A stretch of 64,000 nt of DNA, from the NCBI RefSeq assembly GCF_020089495.2, contig NZ_JAIRCA020000003.1, positions 1 through 64,000 of the forward strand, in the 5' to 3' direction. The notes beneath the pieces are model-generated. The model was not told where the DNA came from and did not search any database. It saw nothing but the letters and a program-made list of their open reading frames with translations. How positions within the stretch are numbered: the stretch's first letter is position 1; each line of letters starts with the position of its first letter. A program made the position numbers and the translations under genes. The stretch comes from Streptococcus mitis subsp. hohhotensis (GTDB lineage: Bacteria > Bacillota > Bacilli > Lactobacillales > Streptococcaceae). Below are positions 39,898 to 47,358 of the stretch, in pieces.

Positions 39898-40546
39898 CTG
39901 CCAATTCTCCTTTTAAAATGGCTACTCCAGCTGACGTTCCAATACGGGTCGCACCTGCTTCCACAAAGGCAAGAGCATCTGCATAAGAACGAGCTCCACC
40001 AGCAGCCTTGACACCCATTTCAGGACCAACTGTTTCACGCATTAATGTAACATCTGCTATCGTAGCGCCACCAGTTGAAAAGCCAGTTGAAGTTTTTACG
40101 AAGTCAGCTCCAGCTTTTTGAGCTAATTGGCAAGCCACAACTTTTTCTTGGTCGGTCAGCAGGCAAGCTTCAATAATGACTTTCACTAACTTGTCACCAC
40201 TTGCTTCCACGACTGCGCGAATATCTGACTCTACCAAGGCTAAATTACCTGATTTGAGAGCCCCAACATTGATTACCATGTCAATCTCGTCAACCCCATT
40301 TTGGATAGCTTCTTTTGTTTCAAAAGCTTTCACGGCTGAAGTGGTCGCTCCCAAGGGGAAACCAACTACTGTGCAGACCTTGACATCAGATCCTTCAAGC
40401 CCTTTTTTAGCATGTTCAACCCAGGTCGGATTAACGCAAACACTGGCAAAATCATACTCCCTAGCCTCAGACAACAAACAATCAATTTGATTTTCTGTCG
40501 CATCTTGTTTTAAAAGCGTATGATCGATATATTTATTTAATTTCAT
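39884..40546 (-). CDS. deoC: Deoxyribose-phosphate aldolase
   Basis: 220-residue class-I aldolase splitting deoxyribose-5-phosphate into glyceraldehyde-3-phosphate and acetaldehyde. The Schiff-base Lys lies in [14 protein letters not shown] near residue 150; the second Lys is in [12 protein letters not shown] near 180. It follows deoA by 19 bp. Confidence 0.96.
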   Translation of the reverse strand: MKLNKYIDHTLLKQDATENQIDCLLSEAREYDFASVCVNPTWVEHAKKGLEGSDVKVCTVVGFPLGATTSAVKAFETKEAIQNGVDEIDMVINVGALKSGNLALVESDIRAVVEASGDKLVKVIIEACLLTDQEKVVACQLAQKAGADFVKTSTGFSTGGATIADVTLMRETVGPEMGVKAAGGARSYADALAFVEAGATRIGTSAGVAILKGELADGDY

Positions 40547-40565
40547 ATTCGGATTCTCCTGCGGT

Positions 40566-41843
40566 TTATGAGATAATTTCTATAATTTCTCGTAAACTTT
40601 GCACCCTATCATTTATTTTAACATATTTTTGAAAATCTGTAACTAGCTGAGGAGAAATTTTTCCATTTGTGTATACTTTTGCAACAATTTCTCCCTTTTG
40701 AACGGAATCTCCAACTTTCTTTTCAAAAACAATTCCTGTTTCATAGTCCAAGGCATCAGACTTAACTGCACGACCAGCACCCAGTCTCATAGCATAAAGT
40801 CCAAATTCCATTGCTGGAAGAGCTGAAATGACACCCGTTTCCTGAGCAGGGATTTCCACCACATGGGCTACATTTACAGGACGATAGAGGTCTTCCAAGT
40901 CTCCACCTTGGGCTTGGACCATCTCCTCAAACTTAGTCAGTGCTTGACCATTCTCAAGATGTTGGCGAACTTCTTCAACTGACTTGTTAACATTTGCCAA
41001 ACCAAGCATAATTTGAGCCAACTCACATATGAAGTGGGTAATATCCTGACGGCCTTGACCTTGTAAAATCTCCAATGCTTCAAGGATTTCCAGGCGATTT
41101 CCAATCGCTCGTCCCAAGGGCTGACTCATATCCGTAATGACTGCAACTGTTTTACGGCCTACTGCTTTCCCTAAATCCACCATGGTTTGAGCCAGTTCAC
41201 GCGCCTCATCAACCGTCTTCATGAAGGCACCCTCACCGACAGTCACATCTAGCAAAATAGCATCCGCCCCTGCCGCAATTTTCTTGCTCATCACCGAACT
41301 CGCAATCAAAGGAATCGTGTCGACAGTTGCGGTCACATCACGAAGGGCATAGAGAAGCTTATCTGCTTTAACAAGCTGGTCTGATTGCCCAATGACAGAT
41401 ACACCAATGTCCTGTACCTGACGAATGAAATCCTCTTGACTACGTTCCACTTGATAGCCCTTGATAGACTCCAATTTATCAATTGTTCCACCAGTATGGC
41501 CGAGACCACGACCACTCATTTTTGCTACAGGCACACCGAAGCTAGCAACAAGAGGAGCTAAAATCAAGGTTACCTTATCGCCGACACCACCAGTAGAATG
41601 CTTGTCAACTTTCACACCATCAATGGCAGATAGGTCAAACTCTTGCCCAGTCTTGACCATCTTCATAGTCAAATCAGAAATTTCACGAGTCGTCATTCCT
41701 TTAAAATAAACAGCCATAGCAAAAGCAGACATCTGATAGTCAGGAACAGTTCCTAACACATAGCTTTCAACTAGCCATTCGATTTCACTCGAAGTCAGTT
41801 CTTGACCGTCTCGTTTCTTTTGGATTAAATCAACTGCTCTCAT
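40566..41843 (-). CDS. deoA: Pyrimidine-nucleoside (thymidine) phosphorylase
   Basis: 425 residues; cleaves thymidine/uridine with phosphate. The family signature [17 protein letters not shown] is near residue 110 and [13 protein letters not shown] near 80. Length fits the pyrimidine-nucleoside phosphorylase (pdp) type found in Firmicutes. The start overlaps the upstream methyltransferase end by 4 bp (ATGA). Confidence 0.95.
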   Translation of the reverse strand: MRAVDLIQKKRDGQELTSSEIEWLVESYVLGTVPDYQMSAFAMAVYFKGMTTREISDLTMKMVKTGQEFDLSAIDGVKVDKHSTGGVGDKVTLILAPLVASFGVPVAKMSGRGLGHTGGTIDKLESIKGYQVERSQEDFIRQVQDIGVSVIGQSDQLVKADKLLYALRDVTATVDTIPLIASSVMSKKIAAGADAILLDVTVGEGAFMKTVDEARELAQTMVDLGKAVGRKTVAVITDMSQPLGRAIGNRLEILEALEILQGQGRQDITHFICELAQIMLGLANVNKSVEEVRQHLENGQALTKFEEMVQAQGGDLEDLYRPVNVAHVVEIPAQETGVISALPAMEFGLYAMRLGAGRAVKSDALDYETGIVFEKKVGDSVQKGEIVAKVYTNGKISPQLVTDFQKYVKINDRVQSLREIIEIIS

Positions 41844-42430
41844 TCTTTCACACTTCTAAGGATATAGTATCCCTTATCTTTTTTGACGATTTCACAATTG
41901 CCAAACACTTCCTCCATCTTTGACTTGGCGCTTGGAGCCCCTTGTTTTTTCTGGATAACAATTGTTAAATCCCCACCAGTTTCCAAGAAATCTTTACTTT
42001 TCTCAATGATTTCATGAACTACTTGCTTGCCCGCACGGATAGGAGGATTGGAAATGACATGGTCAAATGTGCCTTCAACTTGTTCATAGATGTTGGACTG
42101 GAAAATCGTCGCTTCTACTTTATTTCGTTCAGCATTTTGTCGCGCCAAATCCAAGGCACGATTATTGATATCGACCATGGTAGCCTGAACGCCGTAAGCC
42201 TTGACTAAGGACAAACCTAATGGACCATAACCACAGCCGACATCTAGGACTGTCTCTCCTTGGTTGACCTCAAGACACTTGAGCAAAAGTTGACTGCCAA
42301 AGTCAACCATTTTCTTGCTAAAAACACCTGCATCCGTCAGAAAGGTCATTTTTTCTCCCAACAATTCTACTCTCAACTCATGAATGTCGTGAGCAGCGTC
42401 AGGATTTTCTGCATAATACATTTTACTCAT
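41840..42430 (-). CDS. RsmC-like class I methyltransferase
   Basis: 196 residues. The SAM-binding motif is VLDVGCGYGPLGL near 62-74 and the catalytic NPPI motif is in VISNPPIRAGK near 128, typical of rRNA guanine-N2 methyltransferases of the RsmC type. It starts the deo operon. The ATG lies six bases after a -10 box with no ribosome site, so it seems to be translated from a leaderless mRNA. Confidence 0.88.
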   Translation of the reverse strand: MSKMYYAENPDAAHDIHELRVELLGEKMTFLTDAGVFSKKMVDFGSQLLLKCLEVNQGETVLDVGCGYGPLGLSLVKAYGVQATMVDINNRALDLARQNAERNKVEATIFQSNIYEQVEGTFDHVISNPPIRAGKQVVHEIIEKSKDFLETGGDLTIVIQKKQGAPSAKSKMEEVFGNCEIVKKDKGYYILRSVKE

Positions 42431-42436
42431 GAAACT

Positions 42437-42466
42437 ATTTTACCATAATTTGACTTAAATTGTAAA
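42437..42466 (-). promoter_or_regulatory. Promoter of the methyltransferase-deo operon
   Basis: TTTACA (-35), 18-bp spacer, TAAAAT (-10) with TGG ahead (extended -10). The -10 ends six bases before the ATG. The -35 lies inside the palindrome TGTAAATCGTTTACA (42461-42475), a likely operator; it resembles but does not fit the CcpA consensus. Confidence 0.7.
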
Positions 42467-42488
42467 TCGTTTACATATTCAGAATAAA

Positions 42489-42535
42489 ACAAAAAGATTG
42501 AAGGAAGTTGCGTTACAATAACTCCCCTTCAATCT
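42489..42535 (-). terminator. Terminator of the 134-residue membrane-protein gene
   Basis: AGATTGAAGG / CCTTCAATCT stem with a 21-base loop, then TTTTTGTTTTATT on the minus strand. Confidence 0.65.
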
Positions 42536-42622
42536 CTTTCAACACTTATAAATAATAAACCATTTAGAACTATAAATATCACAGTCCAGATAAAAACAAA
42601 AAGTTTATCACCTATATTATTT

Positions 42623-43027
42623 CTATTGCTTAACCTTAAAATACTTTATTATCAACAAAATTCCCAACAAGATGTTTAGATAAAAGCCCAACTGATAAGT
42701 TTGTGTCAGGATTTCCAAACTGGTCCAAAGTCGTATCAAATCTTCCAGTGACATGCTGAAGAAATAACCCTCTGTAGCAATCCACAAAATCAAAAATAGA
42801 TAACTTCCAGCAGCAAGCCATTTCGCCCAGCGGTTTTTTAGCAACCGAACAATCAAGAGCGAACAGATAAAGATAGCTGTTACAATAGCATGTTCCATCA
42901 AAAAAGTAAAACCGTAATAGATTTCCACAAAACGTCTACCATTATCCGCATTCGCTCCTTTTAAAAAAGGTAGTGCAAAACTTAAAATAAAACAGAGTTC
43001 CAATGTGTAACGTTTTAAGATTTTCAT
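42623..43027 (-). CDS. Hypothetical four-helix membrane protein
   Basis: 134 residues with hydrophobic helices at about 8-25, 38-62, 68-90 and 112-130. No recognisable motif or signal peptide. AGGAGG lies eight bases ahead of the ATG. It is a single-gene unit with its own terminator between the deo operon and coaA. Function unknown. Confidence 0.75.
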   Translation of the reverse strand: MKILKRYTLELCFILSFALPFLKGANADNGRRFVEIYYGFTFLMEHAIVTAIFICSLLIVRLLKNRWAKWLAAGSYLFLILWIATEGYFFSMSLEDLIRLWTSLEILTQTYQLGFYLNILLGILLIIKYFKVKQ

Positions 43028-43193
43028 AGTACACCTCCTATAAGTGGTGAACTAAAAAGCCCCCTTTATTAGCTTATAAGTCAGGAGAAAGTAGCTCCTA
43101 CTTCATCAATAAATTGGTCAACCTCTATCTACCTCTATTATACGATATTGGCTTACTATCATCAAGAAACCGCTTTATTTTTTTAGCTTTTTA

Positions 43194-43202
43194 TGGTATG
43201 AT
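43194..43202 (+). promoter_or_regulatory. Extended -10 promoter of coaA
   Basis: TGGTATGAT on the plus strand, 25 bp before the ATG at 43228. Confidence 0.55.
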
Positions 43203-43227
43203 AGACAAAATATCTAGGGGAAAACAA

Positions 43228-44148
43228 ATGACCAACGAATTTTTACATTTTGAAAAAATCAGCCGCCAGACTTGGCAATCTTTACATCGAAAGACAACAC
43301 CTCCTTTGACTGAAGAGGAATTAGAATCTATCAAAAGTTTTAATGACCAGATTAGCTTGCAGGATGTTACCGATGTCTATCTCCCCCTAGCTCATCTCAT
43401 CCAGATTTACAAGCGTACCAAGGATGATTTGGCCTTTTCAAAAGGAATTTTCCTTCAACGTGAAAGTAAATCCCAACCTTTTATCATTGGTGTTTCTGGT
43501 AGTGTTGCCGTTGGAAAATCCACAACCAGTCGCCTACTTCAAATCCTACTGTCCCGTACCCTTACAGATGCTACGGTTGAATTGGTAACAACTGATGGTT
43601 TTCTCTATCCCAACCAGACCTTGATTGAACAAGGGATTTTAAATCGCAAGGGATTTCCTGAAAGCTATGATATGGAAGCTCTTCTTAACTTCTTGAACCG
43701 AATTAAAAATGGACAAGATGTAGATATTCCTGTCTATTCTCATGAAGTCTACGACATCGTACCTGAGGAAAAGCAAAGTGTCAAAGCTGCTGACTTTGTG
43801 ATTGTCGAGGGGATCAATGTCTTTCAAAATCCACAAAACGAGCGTCTCTACATTACTGACTTCTTTGACTTTTCCATCTATGTTGATGCGGCAGTCGATG
43901 ACATCGAGAGTTGGTATCTAGACCGTTTCTTGAAAATGCTGAGTCTAGCCCAAAACGACCCCGAAAGCTACTATTATCGTTTTACTCAAATGCCAATCGG
44001 GGAAGTGGAGTCCTTTGCCCATCAAGTCTGGACCAGTATCAATCTCACAAATCTACAAAATTACATTGAACCAACCAGAAACCGTGCGGAAGTGATTCTT
44101 CATAAAACAAAGAACCATGAAATCGATGAAATTTACTTAAAAAAGTAA
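43228..44148 (+). CDS. coaA: Pantothenate kinase, type I
   Basis: 306 residues beginning [16 protein letters not shown]; the ATG at 43228 has AGGGGA ahead, and the long in-frame extension upstream runs through the promoter. P-loop [15 protein letters not shown] near residue 90 and [11 protein letters not shown] near 123 mark the type-I (P-loop kinase) enzyme that starts coenzyme A synthesis from pantothenate. It is followed by rpsT under its own promoter. Confidence 0.96.
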   Translation: MTNEFLHFEKISRQTWQSLHRKTTPPLTEEELESIKSFNDQISLQDVTDVYLPLAHLIQIYKRTKDDLAFSKGIFLQRESKSQPFIIGVSGSVAVGKSTTSRLLQILLSRTLTDATVELVTTDGFLYPNQTLIEQGILNRKGFPESYDMEALLNFLNRIKNGQDVDIPVYSHEVYDIVPEEKQSVKAADFVIVEGINVFQNPQNERLYITDFFDFSIYVDAAVDDIESWYLDRFLKMLSLAQNDPESYYYRFTQMPIGEVESFAHQVWTSINLTNLQNYIEPTRNRAEVILHKTKNHEIDEIYLKK

Positions 44149-44155
44149 TTTTCCC

Positions 44156-44184
44156 TTGTCAAAACGTAAGTTTTCAGATATAAT
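44156..44184 (+). promoter_or_regulatory. Promoter of rpsT
   Basis: TTGTCA (-35), 17-bp spacer, TATAAT (-10), close to ideal, as fits a ribosomal-protein gene. Confidence 0.85.
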
Positions 44185-44215
44185 GGTATAGTTAGTAAAT
44201 ATGGAGGTAAGAACA

Positions 44216-44452
44216 TTGGCAAACATTAAATCAGCTATCAAACGCGCTGAATTGAACGTTAAACAAAACGAAAAGAACTCAGCTCAAAAATCAGCTATGC
44301 GTACTGCTATCAAAGCTTTCGAAGCAAACCCATCTGAAGAACTTTTCCGTGCTGCTAGCTCAGCTATCGATAAAGCAGAAACTAAAGGTTTGATTCACAA
44401 AAACAAAGCAAGCCGCGATAAAGCTCGTCTTTCAGCTAAACTTGCTAAATAA
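44216..44452 (+). CDS. rpsT: Ribosomal protein S20, TTG start
   Basis: 78 residues, (M)[14 protein letters not shown] onward, the S20 N-terminus after Met removal. The proper start is TTG at 44216 with GGAGG eight bases ahead; the ATG at 44201 overlaps that ribosome site and would add five residues absent from S20 proteins. S20 binds 16S rRNA early in 30S assembly. The gene has a strong promoter and its own terminator. Confidence 0.95.
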
Positions 44453-44454
44453 GA

Positions 44455-44480
44455 AACAGTCCATAGAGGCTGTTTTTTTG
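44455..44480 (+). terminator. Terminator of rpsT
   Basis: AACAG-CC / GG-CTGTT stem followed by T7. Confidence 0.8.
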
Positions 44481-44504
44481 TCTCCAAATAGGAAAGGGTA
44501 GAAA

Positions 44505-45017
44505 ATGAAAATCGCAATTATCGGATATTCTGGTGCTGGTAAGTCAACGCTAGCTGAAAAGTTATCTCTCTACTACTCCATCCCAAAACTTCACATGGAT
44601 ACACTCCAATTTCAACCTGGTTGGCAAGACAGTGACCGCGAATGGATGTTGACCGAGATGAAAAACTTTCTTACAAAGAATGAATCTTGGGTTATCGATG
44701 GAAATTATTCTTGGTGTTTCTATGAGGAAAGAATGGACGAAGCTGACCAGATCATCTTTTTAAACTTCTCTGTTTGGAATTGTTTGCTAAGAGCCTTTAA
44801 GCGCTATTTAAAATACAGAGGAAAAGTGAGAGAAAGTATGGCTAAGGGATGCCCCGAGCAATTCAACTGGGAATTTATTCGTTGGATTCTCTGGGATGGT
44901 CGAACAAAAAATGCTAAGGATAGATACCAATACTTAAACAATACTTACCCAGAAAAGATGCATATTCTCCATTCTCAAGCAGAGATTGATTGTTTTTTGC
45001 GATCTTTAAAAAAGTAA
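44505..45017 (+). CDS. Small P-loop kinase (FlaR / topology-modulation type)
   Basis: 170 residues with Walker A GYSGAGKST near residue 7 and a second block WVIDGNYSWCFYEERMDEAD near 63-82, the layout of adenylate-kinase-like proteins often labelled FlaR or DNA topology modulation protein. The substrate is unproven. AGGAAAGGG precedes the ATG. It sits 52 bp after rpsT, beyond the terminator, and is followed by another hairpin. Confidence 0.83.
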   Translation: MKIAIIGYSGAGKSTLAEKLSLYYSIPKLHMDTLQFQPGWQDSDREWMLTEMKNFLTKNESWVIDGNYSWCFYEERMDEADQIIFLNFSVWNCLLRAFKRYLKYRGKVRESMAKGCPEQFNWEFIRWILWDGRTKNAKDRYQYLNNTYPEKMHILHSQAEIDCFLRSLKK

Positions 45018-45062
45018 ACAATATAGTAGCATTGCATTAAAATCAGCATGCACTGATTGACT

Positions 45063-45101
45063 AAAAAAGGAAGTTTTTCATCCAGAAAGTCTTCCTTTTT
45101 T
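45063..45101 (+). terminator. Terminator of the small kinase gene
   Basis: AAAAAAGGAAG / CTTCCTTTTTT stem with a 17-base loop. Confidence 0.7.
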
Positions 45102-45206
45102 CCTTTTATTCAACAATTAAAAATAACTCGAGCAATTTATAAATCAACAATAAAATTCCCCTAGAAATGAAGAGAATCTTGTTCATAGTTTCTGAGTTCG
45201 TGATAC

Positions 45207-45249
45207 AAAAAAACTGAAGGAAGTATAGTCCTACTTCCTTCAGTTTTTT
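45207..45249. terminator. Terminator of the sirtuin gene (bidirectional)
   Basis: AAAACTGAAGGAAGTA / TACTTCCTTCAGTTTT is a 16-bp perfect stem with a six-base loop. Confidence 0.88.
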
Positions 45250-45979
45250 ATTGTCTCAATTTAGAAAAAACTTCTCCAATCTTACCTTCGATAACTAAAT
45301 CAGCTTGGCTGTCTTGAGGAGTGCTGGACTTGTTGATAACGACAAGATTTGACCCTGAAAAATAATTGATTAGGCTAGCTGCAGGGTAAACAACTAAGGA
45401 AGTTCCACCAATGATCAACAAATCTGCTTGCTGAATGGCTCGAGCTGCGCGACTAAATACATCCATATCTAGCGCTTCCTCATAAAGGGTCACGTCAGGT
45501 TTGACCACCTTGCCACAATCTAAGCAGTAGGGAACTGGACCTTCAAGTTCCAAAAAGGCAGTCAAATCATAAAAGCGATGACAGCCCAAACAATAATTAC
45601 GATCTGCACTACCATGCAGTTTCAAAACTTTCTGAGATCCTGCCATTTCATGGAGACTATCGATATTTTGCGTCACAATCGCCTTTAATTTACCTGTTTT
45701 TTCCAACGACGCTAGATAATCATGTGCTAAATTCGGCTTGGCATCAGGATAGACCAGATACTTTTTGTAGAAATCAAAAAAATCCTCTGGATAGCGCTCA
45801 AACATAGTGCGTGAAACCAGTTGCTCGGCAGTAAAATGGCGACCTAGTTTCAAACTATATATACCATCTGAACTACGAAAATCTGGAATATTAGACTCTG
45901 TAGAAACCCCTGCACCACCGAAAAAGACAATGCTCTGACTTTGATCAATAATACCTTGTAATTGTTTAATCTTATCCAT
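45248..45979 (-). CDS. NAD-dependent protein deacylase, SIR2 family
   Basis: 243 residues. NAD-binding motif GAGVSTESNIPDFRS near 22, TQNIDSLHEMAG near 107, catalytic His in KLHGSA near 122, and the zinc cysteines in CLGCHRF and CLDCGKV. It would remove acyl groups from lysines. Single-gene unit ending in a strong terminator. Confidence 0.94.
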   Translation of the reverse strand: MDKIKQLQGIIDQSQSIVFFGGAGVSTESNIPDFRSSDGIYSLKLGRHFTAEQLVSRTMFERYPEDFFDFYKKYLVYPDAKPNLAHDYLASLEKTGKLKAIVTQNIDSLHEMAGSQKVLKLHGSADRNYCLGCHRFYDLTAFLELEGPVPYCLDCGKVVKPDVTLYEEALDMDVFSRAARAIQQADLLIIGGTSLVVYPAASLINYFSGSNLVVINKSSTPQDSQADLVIEGKIGEVFSKLRQ

Positions 45980-46208
45980 TTTGTACTCCTAGGAATTTTC
46001 AAGTTAAAAAGTTGAAAGTCTTGACTTCTTGTCAACTTGGCTTCCAACTTTATTTGATTATGATTTAGATATTAAACTGACTAGTCTCGGTCCTTTGACA
46101 CCATTAGGATTTCTTCAATTTCCTTATTCTTACCTATTTCAGGATTGATTCATTGTTGATAGTTATCATTTTGAGAACAAGAGAAATCATTCTGAATATA
46201 GCCTACCT

Positions 46209-46919
46209 TTAGTCTGCAATCAATGTTTCCAAACCAACCTTCATCATATCAGTGAAGGTGTTTTGACGTTCTTCTGCAGTTGTATCTTCATCTGGATTAA
46301 CCAAACTATCTGAAATAGTCATAATAGCTAAAGCATCAACATGGTGTTGAGCAGCAAGATAGTAAAGAGCCGCTGCTTCCATTTCCACAGCCTTGACTCC
46401 CCACTTACCAAGCTCAATGTTCTTTTCAAAGTAGTTTGAGTAAAAGACATCAGATGATAAAACGTTCCCAACGTGGGTTGTCATACCGAGTTCTTTAGCG
46501 ATATGGTAGGCCTTATCAAGCAAATCAAAGCTAGCGATTTGTGGAAAATCGTACTGTGGCCAATCGTTGCGGATGATGTTTGAGTTAGTTGCAGCTGCCT
46601 GCGCCAAAACCAATTCACGAACATGGACATCTTCATTCAAAGAACCCGCAGTTCCCACACGGATTAATTTTTTCACACCGTAGTCAACAATCAACTCACG
46701 CGCATAAATCGAAATAGATGGCATTCCCATCCCAGTTCCCATGACAGATACACGGTGACCTTTGTAAGTACCTGTGTAACCAAACATGTTACGCACTTCG
46801 TTAAAGCAAACAGCATCTTCAAGGAAATTCTCCGCAATAAACTTAGCACGAAGAGGATCCCCAGGAAGAAGAATTTTATCAGCAATTTCACCCTGCTGAG
46901 CAGCAATATGGATAGACAT
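46209..46919 (-). CDS. deoD: Purine-nucleoside phosphorylase, hexameric (DeoD) type
   Basis: 236 residues starting [20 protein letters not shown]. The family signature [15 protein letters not shown] is near residue 62 and catalytic Asp lies in MTISDSLV near 204. It phosphorolyses purine (deoxy)nucleosides, complementing the trimeric PunA encoded 4 kb away. The leader on the minus strand holds a long hairpin and three repeat hairpins. Confidence 0.95.
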   Translation of the reverse strand: MSIHIAAQQGEIADKILLPGDPLRAKFIAENFLEDAVCFNEVRNMFGYTGTYKGHRVSVMGTGMGMPSISIYARELIVDYGVKKLIRVGTAGSLNEDVHVRELVLAQAAATNSNIIRNDWPQYDFPQIASFDLLDKAYHIAKELGMTTHVGNVLSSDVFYSNYFEKNIELGKWGVKAVEMEAAALYYLAAQHHVDALAIMTISDSLVNPDEDTTAEERQNTFTDMMKVGLETLIAD

Positions 46920-46963
46920 AATTTATGATACAAAGAGCGACAAGAAAACGACTGAAAATTAGG

Positions 46964-46998
46964 AATCTGACGAGAAATCCTGATTTCTCAGTCAGATT
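46964..46998. repeat. Long hairpin in the deoD leader
   Basis: AATCTGAC-GAGAAATC pairs with GATTTCTC-GTCAGATT with one bulged base. On the minus strand it lies ~45 bp before the deoD ATG and lacks a T run, so it is more a leader structure than a terminator. Confidence 0.55.
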
Positions 46999-47009
46999 AT
47001 CTATTTTCC

Positions 47010-47055
47010 AAGTTTTCCGCTCGTGTTCAAATCAAAACACACGCTCTACCTTTCT
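47010..47055 (-). repeat. Structured repeat, copy A
   Basis: On the minus strand: AGAAAGGTAGAGCG, a hairpin GTGTT/AACAC around TTGATTTG, then GAGCGGAAAACTT. Same flanks as copy C; related to copy B. Confidence 0.6.
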
Positions 47056-47147
47056 TTTTTGTATATTTAGGATAGCAACAGAGAACAAAGTAAAAATAGG
47101 AAATCCGACAAAGATGTAAGGCATCTAGGAGGATTTATCTTTTTTAC

Positions 47148-47199
47148 AAAGCCTCTAGCCCGGGTTCAATTCAAACCCGAACTACCCTTCCTTTCTTTT
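47148..47199 (-). repeat. Structured repeat, copy B
   Basis: AGAAAGGAAGGGTAG, hairpin CGGGTT/AACCCG around TGAATTG, then GGGCTAGAGGCTTT on the minus strand. The stem sequence differs from A and C but pairing is kept. A further hairpin (AAATCC/GGATTT with GATG/CATC) lies at 47100-47136. Confidence 0.5.
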
Positions 47200-47209
47200 A
47201 TTGTTATGA

Positions 47210-47257
47210 AAAGTTTTCCGCTCGTGTTCAAATCTGAACACGCGCTCTACCTTTCTG
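47210..47257 (-). repeat. Structured repeat, copy C
   Basis: AGAAAGGTAGAGCG, hairpin CGTGTTC/GAACACG around AGATTT, GAGCGGAAAACTTT on the minus strand. It lies ~100 bp after the lipase stop. Between the lipase and this copy a perfect hairpin ACTAGCTGA/TCAGCTAGT spans 47290-47322. Confidence 0.6.
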
Positions 47258-47358
47258 TTTAATTTTTGTTCTCTCTCAGAGAACTAGCTGAGTTCTGTTC
47301 AAGATCAGCTAGTGCTTTCTTATAAACTAGACAAACTAACTGTCATTGTACCATCAGA

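Noticed and set aside
42461..42475. cre site in the deo operon promoter
   Set aside because: The palindrome has a CG centre but the conserved bases do not fit the CcpA consensus in either orientation; kept only as an unassigned operator.
43114..43227. 38-residue N-terminal extension of CoaA
   Set aside because: It contains the promoter and lacks a ribosome site; type-I pantothenate kinases start at MTNEF-like sequence.
47010..47257. Possible CRISPR array from repeated hairpin units
   Set aside because: Only three copies, with different stem sequences and unequal, structured gaps; no cas gene in the window.
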